From contig SFJO01000018.1 of assembly GCA_004555865.1 (NCBI GenBank), positions 18,441-82,440 of the forward strand: a DNA stretch of 64,000 bases. Reading direction: 5' to 3'. A program made the position numbers and the translations under genes. Positions 1 to 9,323 of the stretch are shown here, one piece after another; positions within the stretch are counted from its first letter, which is position 1; every line of letters begins with the position of its first letter. Source of the stretch: Oscillospiraceae bacterium (GTDB taxonomy: Bacteria; Bacillota; Clostridia; Oscillospirales; Ruminococcaceae). The notes beneath the pieces are model-generated. The model was not told where the DNA came from. It saw only the letters and a program-made list of their open reading frames with translations, and did no database searches.

Positions 1-301
1 CATCGTCCGCTTTGATGCCGGCCTGGCGCAAAATCTCTTCCGATTTCTTTTTAGCTTCCCGCACCACACTGTCCGCCATACGCTGGGCGTTCAGCATGGC
101 CATTTTCACATTGTCCTCGTCCTTGCGATAGGTCTCGATTTTGTCGGCAAGCACATAAAGCTTGCTTTCCATATCGTCTTTTTCTTTTTGAAGCTTCTCC
201 ATTTCATCGGCCATCTGCTTCAGAAATGCATCCACATCGTCCCGACGATAACCGCCCATCTGTTTTTCAAAGGTAACGGTACGAATTTCTTTAGGCGTCA
301 T
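1..301 (-). CDS. divIVA: DivIVA-family cell division/polarity protein (C-terminus beyond window)
   Basis: The minus-strand frame begins at an ATG at 301 with a GGGAGG-type ribosome site upstream and stays open to the window edge, so about 100 N-terminal residues are visible. The start reads MTPKEIRTVTFEK, followed by GGYRRDDVDAFL, the typical DivIVA N-terminal membrane-curvature-binding module (S/T-P-x-[D/E]-I then GY-x-x-x-[D/E]-V-D-x-F). A Glu/Lys-rich heptad region follows, as expected for the DivIVA coiled coil. DivIVA proteins bind negatively curved membrane at septa and poles and recruit division, wall-growth or sporulation factors. It is the last visible gene of a sepF-ylmH-divIVA group, the usual Firmicutes arrangement. 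The identification is secure; the length is unknown. Confidence 0.93.
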   Translation of the reverse strand, partial: MTPKEIRTVTFEKQMGGYRRDDVDAFLKQMADEMEKLQKEKDDMESKLYVLADKIETYRKDEDNVKMAMLNAQRMADSVVREAKKKSEEILRQAGIKADD

Positions 302-328
302 GCTCCCGGTTCCCTCCCTCGGCAATCC

Positions 329-1066
329 TCAATACTGATAATATTCGATCCACTGCCGGTCTTTTCGGCTTTTTCCGCCCAGCTTTTCCAGGCGGAAGCG
401 CCCCTTTCCCCGTACAGTAAACAGGTCCTGTTCATATACCGGCGTACCGGCCTTCTCTTGGGGAATGTGGTTGATTTCCACATGGCCGGTTCGTACATAT
501 TCCTCCGCTTGACTGCGGCTGCAATTCAAAAACGCCGCCAGAACGGCATCCAAGCGCAGTGAGGCCACACTCGCCGTCTGCAGCTTCGGCGGCGGCCGCA
601 TCGGAAGAACGGCCTTCCCTTCTTCGCACAAGGTGGTGCGCACCGAAACCCGGCCTGCCTGCCGAAGTTCCCGGCAGAGCACACCGGCCATTTCCTGCAG
701 CACCGCCACATAAATGCAATGTTCGTCCGGCGAAGGAATCAGGTCACCAATGCAGCTGCGTTCCACCGCAAGGCCAAGAATGGCCCCAAGGCAATCACGA
801 TGGGCGGGCGGCTGTGCGCAAAGATGGCTGTATGCCACCTTTACAAAGCGGATCGGCGGCTCGCACTCAATGCCGAACGGCACCAGGCAGAGCAGCTTTC
901 GCTCCGCCCCATCGTACCCTCCGTCAAACCGGTACCAGTCGCAGCCCACCCGGTTCAGCGCAGCCGCGCACAGGTCCTGCTCCCGGTCTGAGAGGAAGCC
1001 GGTATAGCGGGCACTCCAACGCTTTTCAGCACTGGCGCAAAGATCCTCTGCCCGGCGCATCACCAT
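329..1066 (-). CDS. ylmH: YlmH-type S4-domain RNA-binding protein
   Basis: A protein of about 245 residues lies between sepF and divIVA. The C-terminal part carries an S4 RNA-binding fold: LRLDAVLAAFLNCSRSQAEEYV followed at a distance by GHVEINH and a V-x-G-KGRF-type strand near the end. The N-terminal two thirds match the YlmH layout. Known YlmH proteins are ribosome-associated and linked to quality control of stalled nascent chains. The frame extends upstream over the end of sepF, but an AGGAG lies just before 1066 and also places the next ATG (1060) at about 9 nt, so the start is 1066 or 1060. The gap to divIVA is under 30 nt, consistent with one operon. Confidence 0.85.
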   Translation of the reverse strand: MVMRRAEDLCASAEKRWSARYTGFLSDREQDLCAAALNRVGCDWYRFDGGYDGAERKLLCLVPFGIECEPPIRFVKVAYSHLCAQPPAHRDCLGAILGLAVERSCIGDLIPSPDEHCIYVAVLQEMAGVLCRELRQAGRVSVRTTLCEEGKAVLPMRPPPKLQTASVASLRLDAVLAAFLNCSRSQAEEYVRTGHVEINHIPQEKAGTPVYEQDLFTVRGKGRFRLEKLGGKSRKDRQWIEYYQY

Positions 1067-1121
1067 GCGCTCCTGGTCGCTGCGGGGCGGTACAAAGCCG
1101 CGCACCTGCGGCGCTTGTGCA

Positions 1122-1586
1122 TCAGAAGTAGACACCGTTGTTCTCCAGCTCGTCCAGCAGGTCCGCCCCCATAATGTCAACGTTGTACGGTGTAATAATA
1201 AAGGTACTGGCCGCTACGCGCTTAATCTGGCCGCTGTTGGCATACGCCACACCGGACAAAAAATCCACCAGACGGCGGGAAACTTCCTTTTTCGTCGACT
1301 CCAGATTCAGCACCACCGTGCGCTTGGCATTCAGATGGTCGGCCACCGTGGTCGCATCCTCAAATGCTTCGGGCTTCACCAGAACCACCTTCAGCTGCGT
1401 GGTGGCGTTGATATTCACCACTTTATTGCGCTTGCTGCCGGAAGCAGCAGCCTGAGGCTCGGGTGCATCATAACCGCTGTCCTGCTGTGCATCATCGCCG
1501 CGGCTTACGAACGAAGGGAAATCTTCCCCCTCGTAATCTTCCTCTTCCTCGTCAACGCCCAACGCTTTTTTCAGCTTGTCGAACAT
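1122..1586 (-). CDS. sepF: Cell division protein SepF
   Basis: This 154-residue protein starts MFDKLKKALGV, a short amphipathic helix that in SepF anchors to the membrane. A strongly acidic linker follows (DEEEEDYEGEDF), then the SepF core, with KVVLVKPEAFEDATTVADHL and LNLESTKKEVSRRLVDFLSG as landmarks. SepF polymerises into rings that tether FtsZ filaments to the membrane and organise the septum. The start is set by GGAGG about 9 nt upstream of the ATG at 1586. A strong promoter (1690-1718) precedes it, so sepF heads the sepF-ylmH-divIVA transcript. Length and motifs are normal for the family. Confidence 0.95.
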   Translation of the reverse strand: MFDKLKKALGVDEEEEDYEGEDFPSFVSRGDDAQQDSGYDAPEPQAAASGSKRNKVVNINATTQLKVVLVKPEAFEDATTVADHLNAKRTVVLNLESTKKEVSRRLVDFLSGVAYANSGQIKRVAASTFIITPYNVDIMGADLLDELENNGVYF

Positions 1587-1689
1587 AGCGTTTTTCCTCC
1601 TTTTATGTGAAATCCGAAACCTTTTACGGCCTCGAAACTCCTGCTGATTTATGATACATCCATCCATGGGGCATGGCTGCACACAACTT

Positions 1690-1718
1690 ATTATCCATTG
1701 TTTCGTGCCAGATGTCAA
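1690..1718 (-). promoter_or_regulatory. Sigma-A-type promoter of sepF-ylmH-divIVA
   Basis: On the minus strand there is a perfect -35 TTGACA (1718-1713), a 17-nt spacer and a -10 GATAAT (1695-1690), about 105 nt upstream of the sepF start. It lies in the roughly 200-nt gap between the HlyD-like gene and sepF, so the division genes can be transcribed independently of mutSL-miaA. Confidence 0.8.
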
Positions 1719-1787
1719 CCAACGCCGGGTATTTTATGGCATTTACAACAAAAATTTTCTAAGATTTTTCGGCTTTGCCCACTGCCC

Positions 1788-3023
1788 TCAAGCCAGCCGG
1801 CCGTCCCGCAGGCCGCGCCCGCGCACAACCACCTCATCGTACAGCTTCAGTTTGCTCTCTTTGTTGCCGCCATTCGGTACCAGAATATAATTTTCATTCT
1901 CGTACAGCTTCACGATCGGCCGGAACTCAATCAGCCGGCCGGACCGGACATACACACCGTTCACGTCATTCACAATGTGAACGGCATCTTTGCTGATGCG
2001 CAGGCCGGTGTAGCTGTTCAGGTCCAACCGCGCAGTCTGCTGCCCCAGCGCCAAAATCTGTGCGCTTATGTATTCGCAATGCACCACAATTTTTGCAAGG
2101 CCGCTGTCCTCGTCCTGCGTTACTTCCTGAATGGTCGCCGGCAGAGCGGTTTCTGCCCGGCCGGGGAAGCTGATCTGGATTTTGCGGCCGCCCTGTTCCA
2201 CCTTTTGGCTGATGCGCTCTCCCTCTTCTTTCGAACAAACACCGTAAAAATTCCATTGGTAGCTGGTCACAATTTTTCCCGCCTTGCCTTCCAGCGACTC
2301 GTCCGCACCCTGGTCCAGCATTTCCTGAAGTTCGGCCGGGGATGCATTGTTCAGCGCATCCGCTTCCACCGTGAGCATCCGGGCCTCCTGCGCCTGAACA
2401 AAATATCCGCCCACCGGCGCCGGGATAGTCTGGGGCGTGCCCAGCTGCTGGGTCAGACTTTCCGCCTGTGCGTTCAGCTCCGCCAGTTGGGTGTCAAAAT
2501 TGGCGACACGGCCCGTCGTCACCTGCAATTTGTTGGCCGCCAGCAAATAACTCTCCTGCCGGCTGTTCAGATTTTCATAGTCTTTCCGGTCCAGTGCTTC
2601 CAGCAGGTCGTTTTCTGCATTCTGCTCCTGATTCAGCAGCACGCCGATGTCGGTGCCGACGCTTTCAGACTTTTCCAACAGGGCGATCCGATTCTGCAGG
2701 ACCGTCAGCTGGTTACGCAGGCTCGCCTGCTCGCTGCTGGTATAAATCTCAGCAACTGCGGTCCCGGCCGAAACGCGCTCGCCCTCTTCCACAAGATAGC
2801 CAAGGCTTCCCTCGCCGTCCACCGGCTGCTGGGCAAACAGCAGCACTCCATCCAGCTCCACGCTGTCGGCCAGCGTATCCTGAATGGCGGTTTCCGTCTC
2901 GTAACGGTTGTCCAGAACCGCTACCAGCTGAACGGTCACGTACAGTGCCAGCAGGCCGAGCGGCACAAACAGCAGCCATTTCGGCGGCCGTGGGAAAGAA
3001 CGGTTTGCTTTTTTCTCCTGCAT
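1788..3023 (-). CDS. HlyD-like membrane-fusion/adaptor-type protein
   Basis: A 411-residue protein has one transmembrane segment near residues 19-40 (WLLFVPLGLLALYVTVQLVAV) after a short basic N-terminus, so most of it should lie outside the membrane. A lipoyl/barrel-like strand (DGVLLFAQQPV, then VEEGERVSAGTAVAEIY), a coiled-coil stretch near residues 115-205 and a later barrel follow, matching HlyD/RND-type adaptors. No ABC transporter or outer component is nearby. It lies between miaA and the sepF promoter, next to the division genes. The ATG at 3023 has GGAGG at good spacing. The name describes the fold only; a role in export or in the cell envelope at division is open. Confidence 0.7.
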   Translation of the reverse strand: MQEKKANRSFPRPPKWLLFVPLGLLALYVTVQLVAVLDNRYETETAIQDTLADSVELDGVLLFAQQPVDGEGSLGYLVEEGERVSAGTAVAEIYTSSEQASLRNQLTVLQNRIALLEKSESVGTDIGVLLNQEQNAENDLLEALDRKDYENLNSRQESYLLAANKLQVTTGRVANFDTQLAELNAQAESLTQQLGTPQTIPAPVGGYFVQAQEARMLTVEADALNNASPAELQEMLDQGADESLEGKAGKIVTSYQWNFYGVCSKEEGERISQKVEQGGRKIQISFPGRAETALPATIQEVTQDEDSGLAKIVVHCEYISAQILALGQQTARLDLNSYTGLRISKDAVHIVNDVNGVYVRSGRLIEFRPIVKLYENENYILVPNGGNKESKLKLYDEVVVRGRGLRDGRLA

Positions 3024-3097
3024 GGGCTCACCTCCGGGCCACTTCATCGCTCTCTGCTTATTCAATCGGTCACGTTCTTTTTTCGTGGAGTGCGCGT

Positions 3098-4045
3098 CTA
3101 CAACTCTCCATTCAGGAAGCGTTCCACCAGCTGCCGGGCCTTGGCGGGGGTTTCCGGGTCTGAACCGTCCAGCCAATGAGCCTCTTCCATTCGGCGGAAC
3201 CAGGTCAGCTGCCGTTTTGCATACCGGCGGGAAGCCTGTTTCAGATCATTCAAGCAGGGTTCCAGCTCCGCCTCCCCTTCAAAATAAGGGAACAGCTCTT
3301 TGTAGCCGATGGCCTGGGCCGCCGTATGCCAGCATTCCCGATTCTGCCACACCCGGCGTGCCTCCTCCAGAAGACCCTGCTGAACCATTCGGTCCACCCG
3401 TGAATCAATTCGGTGATACAGGGCCTCCCGGTCCGGGTCGTTCAGAATCAGCAGCAGCGCCCGATAGGGCGGCGTCTGGGGCCGGGATTCTGCTTTCTGC
3501 TGGCTCATCGTCCGGCCGGTGGTGCGGTACAGCTCCAGCGCCCGCAAAAGCCGCGGTATATTGTTGGGGTGTATGCAGGCCGCGCCTTCGGGGTCCAACC
3601 GGCAAAGTTTTTCGTAGAGTGCTTCTCTGCCCTTTTCGGCCAGCTCCTGCTCCAAGGCCGCGCGAACCTCCGTCGTCGGCTTATGGGGGGTGAACTGAAC
3701 TCCGTTCAGCAGGCTGGAAAGATACAGCCCGGTGCCGCCCACCACGAAGGGCAGATGACCCCGCTGCGTGATTTGCTCTGCGCAGGCCCGTGCAGCCTGT
3801 ACATAATCCGCCACGCTGAAGCTCTGTTCCGGCCCCACGATGTCCACCAGATGATGCGGCACCCCCTGGGTCTCGTCCGGGGTAACCTTAGCGGTGCCCA
3901 CGTCCAGGCCGCGGTAAATCTGCATGGAATCTGCCGAAATGATCTCTCCCTGAAACTCCGACGCCAGTTTCACCGACAAGGCGGTTTTTCCGCTGGCGGT
4001 CGGCCCGCCGATGGCAACAATCCGAGGTTTATCCAAGCCTTCCAA
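3098..4045 (-). CDS. miaA: tRNA dimethylallyltransferase MiaA
   Basis: MiaA transfers a dimethylallyl group to N6 of A37 in tRNAs that read UNN codons. The 315-residue protein has the P-loop GGPTASGKTAL near residue 13, DSMQIYRGLDVGTAK (substrate-binding DSMQ-YR-x-D-x-GTAK), HHLVD, and FVVGGTGLYL. The start appears to be TTG and overlaps the end of mutL by about 17 nt, so the two are translationally linked. MiaB, which methylthiolates the product, is encoded at 9450-10838 in the same direction. Length and motifs are standard. Confidence 0.97.
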   Translation of the reverse strand: MEGLDKPRIVAIGGPTASGKTALSVKLASEFQGEIISADSMQIYRGLDVGTAKVTPDETQGVPHHLVDIVGPEQSFSVADYVQAARACAEQITQRGHLPFVVGGTGLYLSSLLNGVQFTPHKPTTEVRAALEQELAEKGREALYEKLCRLDPEGAACIHPNNIPRLLRALELYRTTGRTMSQQKAESRPQTPPYRALLLILNDPDREALYHRIDSRVDRMVQQGLLEEARRVWQNRECWHTAAQAIGYKELFPYFEGEAELEPCLNDLKQASRRYAKRQLTWFRRMEEAHWLDGSDPETPAKARQLVERFLNGEL

Positions 4046-6131
4046 ACTGCTTTTCCAGCTCCTTCCGGGTCAATTTCAGTACAATCGGGCGGCCATGGGG
4101 GCAAAACGGCGGTACTTTGCCCGCCATGATCTGTTCCGCCAGCCTCAAAAGCCCTTCCGGCCGGGTTTTGTCTCCGGCCTTCATGGCGGCCCGGCAGCTG
4201 ATGGAGTGCAGCACCCACTCTGTTTTTTCGCTGAGCGCATCCTTTGCACCCTTTGCCAGCTTGGCTGCCAGCTCAATCGCCAGTTCTTCCACATCGTCTG
4301 CCTGCACATCGGCCGGCACCGCGCGAATCATAACGGTATTCCCGCCGAAATCATCCAGCTCCACCCCAGCGTCCCGCAAAAGATCCAGGTTGCCGAGAAG
4401 CGCGTTCTTTTCTTCTGCGTTCAGCTGCACCGGAACCGGCATCAGCAGCATCTGGCTGGGCACATTGCCATAATTTTTGGCCAGTTCCTCGTAAATCAGG
4501 CGCTCGTGGGCCGCGTGCTTGTCAATCAGGCACATCTCTTCCCCGCGCTGGGTAATGATGTAGGTTTTGAACACCTCGCCCACATAGCGCAGCGGCTCAA
4601 TTTCCGGTTCCGGCTCCAAGGCCAGCTGCTGGGCAGCAGGCATCTCCACAGAATCCGCTGCTTTCTCCCCTGCCTCGGCCACAGCCGTTTTAGCCAGCGG
4701 TGCAGCCGGTGCCTGCTGATCGTCCATCCGGCCGCCCGGTTCCTCATGCGGTTTCTCCTCTGCCGGAGCCGATTGCTGCAGGTGCGGCACCTCATCTTCA
4801 GTGGGGGCAATGTCCAGCATCTCTTCCCGCGCCGGGCGATAGCTTTTCGTCAGCTGCATCGGCGCGGAACGCAAAATCCCCTCCGTCTCCGGCTCGCTGG
4901 GCAGAGATTTCCACACGTCCCGGTCCGCCTCTCCCGGCATTGCAGCCGGTGCCTGGCTGCCTGGCTGCCGCATCGGCACTTCCTGCGCGGCAGGGGCCGC
5001 CGGATGCATCACCGACGGCACAGGCTCATTCGGCCGGGCGGGCACCGCGGGGCTGGACGGCACGGCTGCACGCGTTTCTTTTGCGCCGTCAGCCGGAATT
5101 TTCTCTGTGCTGTCCGCAAACTGAAAGCGCCGCTCCCCGCTGACGGGCAGCAGAACCACGCTCTTCACCGCGCTGTACACGGCGTCAAACACGTCCTTTT
5201 CCCGGGCAAAACGAACTTCCGTTTTTGCGGGATGCACATTGACGTCCACCAGTTCCGGCGGCATTTCCAGCATCAGAACACAGCCCGGAAACCGGCCCTG
5301 CATCAGGGTGCCCTTGTAGGCATTTTCCAGGGCGGCCATCATCGTGCTGTTTTTCACATAGCGGCCGTTGATGTAAAAGTGCTGCATTCCCCGGCTGGCC
5401 CGGCAGGCCGACGGCGGAGTGACCAGCCCATGCACCCGATAAAGCCCCACCGTTCCGTCCACTTCCAGCAGACTTTTGGAAAATTCTCTTCCCAGCACCC
5501 CATAGGCAGCACTGCGCAGCGTTCCGTCCCCGGGGGTTTGGAACTGGGTCTTTCCCTCGCGGATAAATTTCACCGCCACCTCGGGATGGGACAACGCCGC
5601 CCGGCTGACTGCATCCGCAACGTAAGTGCCCTCGCTGGAGTCCTTTTTCAGGAACTTCATGCGGGCAGGCGTATTGTAAAACAAATCGCGCACCGTGATG
5701 GTGGTGCCAACCGGCCGGGCATCTGCCTCCATTCCCCGCTCGGTGCCGCCTTCAATGCGATATCGGCAGGCGAACTCATCCTGTTCCGTGCGTGTCAGCA
5801 CTTCCACGCGGGCCACACTGGCAATGGACGCCAATGCTTCGCCCCGAAACCCCAGCGTACAGATGTGATCCAGGTCCGCCTCGGTGCGGATTTTGCTGGT
5901 GGCATGGCGGATAAACGCCGTTGCAATGTATTCCGCTTCAATGCCGCTGCCGTTATCGGACACCTGAATCAGGGAAACACCGCCCCGCTCAATGGAAACG
6001 GTCACCTGGGTCGCACCTGCATCAATGGCGTTTTCTACCAGCTCTTTTACTGCAGACGCCGGGCGCTCCACCACCTCACCGGCGGCAATCAGCTCCGCCG
6101 TATGCTGATCCAGCACATGAATGACGGCCAT
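4029..6131 (-). CDS. mutL: DNA mismatch repair protein MutL
   Basis: The 700-residue protein has the N-terminal GHKL ATPase (LIAAGEVVERPASAVKELVENAIDAG, DNGSGI, TLGFRGEALASI), a long variable Pro/Ala/Glu-rich linker (roughly residues 345-510), and a C-terminal dimerisation/endonuclease domain. The latter contains DKHAAHERLIYE, the variant of the DQHA-x2-E-x4-E metal site, and a C-terminal CPHGRP motif, both marks of MutL from bacteria that lack MutH. It is therefore probably a nicking MutL. It starts 26 nt after mutS, with GGTGG before the ATG, and overlaps miaA. Confidence 0.97.
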   Translation of the reverse strand: MAVIHVLDQHTAELIAAGEVVERPASAVKELVENAIDAGATQVTVSIERGGVSLIQVSDNGSGIEAEYIATAFIRHATSKIRTEADLDHICTLGFRGEALASIASVARVEVLTRTEQDEFACRYRIEGGTERGMEADARPVGTTITVRDLFYNTPARMKFLKKDSSEGTYVADAVSRAALSHPEVAVKFIREGKTQFQTPGDGTLRSAAYGVLGREFSKSLLEVDGTVGLYRVHGLVTPPSACRASRGMQHFYINGRYVKNSTMMAALENAYKGTLMQGRFPGCVLMLEMPPELVDVNVHPAKTEVRFAREKDVFDAVYSAVKSVVLLPVSGERRFQFADSTEKIPADGAKETRAAVPSSPAVPARPNEPVPSVMHPAAPAAQEVPMRQPGSQAPAAMPGEADRDVWKSLPSEPETEGILRSAPMQLTKSYRPAREEMLDIAPTEDEVPHLQQSAPAEEKPHEEPGGRMDDQQAPAAPLAKTAVAEAGEKAADSVEMPAAQQLALEPEPEIEPLRYVGEVFKTYIITQRGEEMCLIDKHAAHERLIYEELAKNYGNVPSQMLLMPVPVQLNAEEKNALLGNLDLLRDAGVELDDFGGNTVMIRAVPADVQADDVEELAIELAAKLAKGAKDALSEKTEWVLHSISCRAAMKAGDKTRPEGLLRLAEQIMAGKVPPFCPHGRPIVLKLTRKELEKQFGRLG

Positions 6132-6156
6132 TTATTCCACCTGCCTCTCGTTCTCT

Positions 6157-8748
6157 TTAAAACAGTTTCTTCAGTTCATACAAAAAGTTCAACGCCTCAA
6201 TAGGGGTCAATGTGTTCACATCCAAATCCCGAAGCTTGTCCATCACTTCGCTGGGGGCCTGCGGGGTATTCAGCTGCTCCACTGCCTCAAAATCCAGCTG
6301 GGTCACCTGATTGGCGCCGGGGGCCGAAGCCTCCAGCGCCCGCAGCACCTGATGGGCGCGGCGCGTGACCGCGCCCGGAAGGCCCGCCAGCTTGGCTACC
6401 TCAATGCCGTAGCTGTCATCGGCCGGGCCGGCAATGATGCGCCGCAGGAACGTAATGTCCTCGCCGCGCTTTTTCACGGCAATGTTGTAATTCTTTACAC
6501 CGGTTTCGCACTGTTCCAGATCTGTCAATTCGTGATAGTGGGTTGCGAACAGCGTCTTGCAGCCAATTTTCCGGGTGATGTGTTCCACCACGGCGCGGGC
6601 AATGCTCATGCCGTCAAAGGTGGAGGTTCCGCGGCCGATCTCGTCCAGAATCACCAGACTTTTCGGGGTGGCGTTCTGCAGGATCTCCGCAACCTCGGTC
6701 ATCTCCACCATAAACGTGGATTGGCCCGCCGCCAAATCATCGGAGGCGCCAACCCGGGTGAAAATGGCGTCCACCACGCCCATTTTGCAGGATTTTGCCG
6801 GCACAAAGCTGCCGATCTGCGCCATCAGCGCAATCAGCGCGTTCTGCCGCATGTAGGTGGATTTACCTGCCATGTTCGGGCCGGTGAGCAGAATGGTGCG
6901 GTTTTCGCCGCAGTCCATTTTGGTATCATTGGGCACAAACAGGCTGCCCTTCAGCATCTGCTCAATCACCGGGTGGCGGCCCTCTTCAATCATCAGCACA
7001 TCGCTGTCGTTCACCTGTGGCTTTACGTAATTGTTGTCGCTGGCCACCTGCGCCAGGGCCGTGTACACGTCCAGCTGCGCCACAGCCATGGCGGTGGCCT
7101 GAATGCGCATCAGCTGATCCGACACGGCGCTGAGCAACTGGTCAAACAGCTCCCGCTCCAGAGTGAGCACCCGCTCATTGGCACCCAGAATTTTGTTTTC
7201 CAGCTGCTTCAGGTCGTCCGTGATGTAGCGCTCCGCATTGGCTAGGGTCTGTTTGCGCACAAAATTGGCGGGCACCTGGTCGGTAAACGAGCGGCTCACC
7301 TCAATGTAATAGCCAAACACGCGGTTAAAGCCAATTTTCAGCGTGCGGATGCCGGTTTCTTCCTTGAGCTTGGCCTCCAGCTGAGAGAGGTAGCCCTTGC
7401 CGCCGTGCATAATATCCCGCAGTTCGTCCACTTCCGCGTTGTAGCCCGCCTTGATGACACCACCCTCTTTCAGGGTGGAAGGGGCGTCCTCATCCACGGC
7501 GGAAAAGATTTTATCCCGGATGTCCTCCAGCGGATCAATGCGGTCCGCCAATGCAGCCAGCTGCGGGCAGCCGCTCTCCCGGGCCTGCTTCTGCAAGCCG
7601 GGCAGCTCCCGGCAGGTGCAGGCAAGGGCGTACATTTCCCGCGGCGTTGCAGAACCATACACTGTGCGGGTCATCAGGCGCTCCATATCAAACACGCGGG
7701 AGAGGCTGTCCGCCAGATCTGCCCGAAGAATGCTCTGCTGATAAAGAGCCTCCACGGCCGCAAGCCGGTCGTTGATGGCGGACGAGCTGACCAGCGGCTG
7801 TTCGATCCAGCTGCGCAGAAGGCGTTTTCCCATGGCGGTCTGGGTTTTGTCCAGCACCCAAAGCAGCGTCCCCTTCTTCTCCCGCCCGCGCATGGTCTCG
7901 GTCAATTCCAGGTTGGCCCGGGTAACCGGAGAGAGCTGCATATACTGCGCTTCGGCGTAGTTGTGTACGGTTTTCAGCCGTTCCACACCCTTTTTCTGGG
8001 TGCGGTGCAGGTACCCCAGCAGCACGCCCAGCGCCACCGGGGCCAGGCCCGATTTTGAAAGGCCGCTGGCTGCCGCCCAGTCTGCCCCAAACTGTTCCTG
8101 CAAAAGGCCGCCAATCTGCTCCGGCACATACTCTTCTTCCGTCATCACCTCCACCGAACAGGACATATGCTGTTTGATGTAGGCGGTCACGGCTTTGTGC
8201 TTCAGCATCTCGCTGTTCATCAGGATTTCGCTGGGCGTATAGCGGCACAGCTCGGTAATGATCTGGTTGTCCAGCTTTTCCGCCGTCAATTCCGTAGCGT
8301 GGACTTCACCGGTGGAAACATCCGCAAAGCAGATGCCGGCTGCCTTGCCTTTTACAAACACGCTGCACAGATAATTGTTCCGGTCATCCTTCAGCATACT
8401 GCTTTCAATGACCGTACCGGGGGTCACCACCCGGATAATGTCCCGCTTTACCAGGCCCTTGGCCTTGGCCGGGTCCTCCATCTGTTCGCAGATGGCCACC
8501 TTGTAGCCCTTGGCGATCAGGCGGGCCACATAGCTTTCGTAGCTATGGAACGGCACCCCGCACATGGGTGCCCGCTCTTTCTGGCCGCAGTCCCGCCCGG
8601 TCAGGGTCAGTTCCAGTTCCTTGGACGCCAGAATTGCATCGTCGTAGAACATTTCGTAGAAATCCCCCAGACGGAAAAAGAGGATCTCATCCTTGTGCTG
8701 CTTTTTGATTTCAAAATACTGTGCCATCATGGGCGAAAGTTCAGCCAT
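6157..8748 (-). CDS. mutS: DNA mismatch recognition protein MutS
   Basis: This is a full-length MutS of about 863 residues. It has the mismatch-wedge motif GDFYEMF near residue 29, Walker A TGPNMAGKSTYMRQ near residue 620, Walker B with DEIGRGTSTFDG, and the helix-turn-helix dimerisation region after GSYGIEVAKLAGLP-like sequence. Two ATGs are possible; 8748 has the better spaced AGGA, and 8757 would add three residues. It heads mutS-mutL-miaA, so mismatch detection and its matchmaker are co-expressed. A MutS2 paralogue is at 45111-47501. Confidence 0.97.
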   Translation of the reverse strand: MAELSPMMAQYFEIKKQHKDEILFFRLGDFYEMFYDDAILASKELELTLTGRDCGQKERAPMCGVPFHSYESYVARLIAKGYKVAICEQMEDPAKAKGLVKRDIIRVVTPGTVIESSMLKDDRNNYLCSVFVKGKAAGICFADVSTGEVHATELTAEKLDNQIITELCRYTPSEILMNSEMLKHKAVTAYIKQHMSCSVEVMTEEEYVPEQIGGLLQEQFGADWAAASGLSKSGLAPVALGVLLGYLHRTQKKGVERLKTVHNYAEAQYMQLSPVTRANLELTETMRGREKKGTLLWVLDKTQTAMGKRLLRSWIEQPLVSSSAINDRLAAVEALYQQSILRADLADSLSRVFDMERLMTRTVYGSATPREMYALACTCRELPGLQKQARESGCPQLAALADRIDPLEDIRDKIFSAVDEDAPSTLKEGGVIKAGYNAEVDELRDIMHGGKGYLSQLEAKLKEETGIRTLKIGFNRVFGYYIEVSRSFTDQVPANFVRKQTLANAERYITDDLKQLENKILGANERVLTLERELFDQLLSAVSDQLMRIQATAMAVAQLDVYTALAQVASDNNYVKPQVNDSDVLMIEEGRHPVIEQMLKGSLFVPNDTKMDCGENRTILLTGPNMAGKSTYMRQNALIALMAQIGSFVPAKSCKMGVVDAIFTRVGASDDLAAGQSTFMVEMTEVAEILQNATPKSLVILDEIGRGTSTFDGMSIARAVVEHITRKIGCKTLFATHYHELTDLEQCETGVKNYNIAVKKRGEDITFLRRIIAGPADDSYGIEVAKLAGLPGAVTRRAHQVLRALEASAPGANQVTQLDFEAVEQLNTPQAPSEVMDKLRDLDVNTLTPIEALNFLYELKKLF

Positions 8749-8912
8749 ACTCCACATCCTGATTCTTTGCAGTTCGTTTCATCGTTGGGGCTTAAGAGGC
8801 CTCATGCAGCCCCTCAAAAGCCATGGAAGGCCGGTACGCTCCAAAGAGCGCCCGGCCGTTGTGTAGCAGAGACTCTTTCTGCCGCTTTGCTGTTTTTCCT
8901 GGCCGCAGTGGC

Positions 8913-9323
8913 TTAGTGGCAGCCGCCGCAGGTAGAGCAGCTGCCGGAGCAGCCACCGGCAGCAGGCTCCTGCACAGTCATGGGGTCACCGCCGTTCATG
9001 GCCGTGTTGATGATGGCGTCGATATAGTTCACCATCGCCTCAGCGGCAGCCTTTGCCTCATTGTAGGCAACCATGCCGGGATGGTTCATGATCTTGCCGT
9101 ACAGGTCGTTCACCTGGCCATTCAGCTCGGCAATGCGCTCATCGTCCCGCTCATCCTTGGTGATCTCGTTGTTCAGGTCCATCCGGGCCAGGTTGAACTC
9201 GCCGATCATATCCTGCAGTTCCTTGTTCTCATCGTTGGCGCGGCGGGCGGCATCCAGTGCCAGATAGCGCTCATCCGTCTGCATGGCAGCAGCAGCCTTC
9301 TTAAACAGTTCAATGGCATCCAT
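8913..9323 (-). CDS. ylbF: YlbF/YmcA-family protein with cysteine-rich tail
   Basis: A helical protein of about 136 residues matches the YlbF/YmcA family (AIELFKKAAAAMQTDERYLALDAA, then LNNEITKDERDDERIAELN). In Bacillus subtilis these proteins form the Y-complex with YaaT, bind iron-sulfur clusters and assist RNase Y in mRNA processing, biofilm formation and competence. Here the last dozen residues read CSGSCSTCGGCH, four cysteines that could ligate a metal or cluster. Of two ATGs (9329 and 9323) the second has about 9 nt from GGAG. It sits between miaB and mutS; about 150 nt separate it from mutS. Confidence 0.8.
   Translation of the reverse strand: MDAIELFKKAAAAMQTDERYLALDAARRANDENKELQDMIGEFNLARMDLNNEITKDERDDERIAELNGQVNDLYGKIMNHPGMVAYNEAKAAAEAMVNYIDAIINTAMNGGDPMTVQEPAAGGCSGSCSTCGGCH

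Noticed and set aside
4011..6203. A 730-codon plus-strand open frame opposite mutL
   Set aside because: It is the mirror of the mutL coding frame in GC-rich sequence, with His/Gln/Arg-rich low-meaning translation and no ribosome site; mutL is unambiguous on the other strand.
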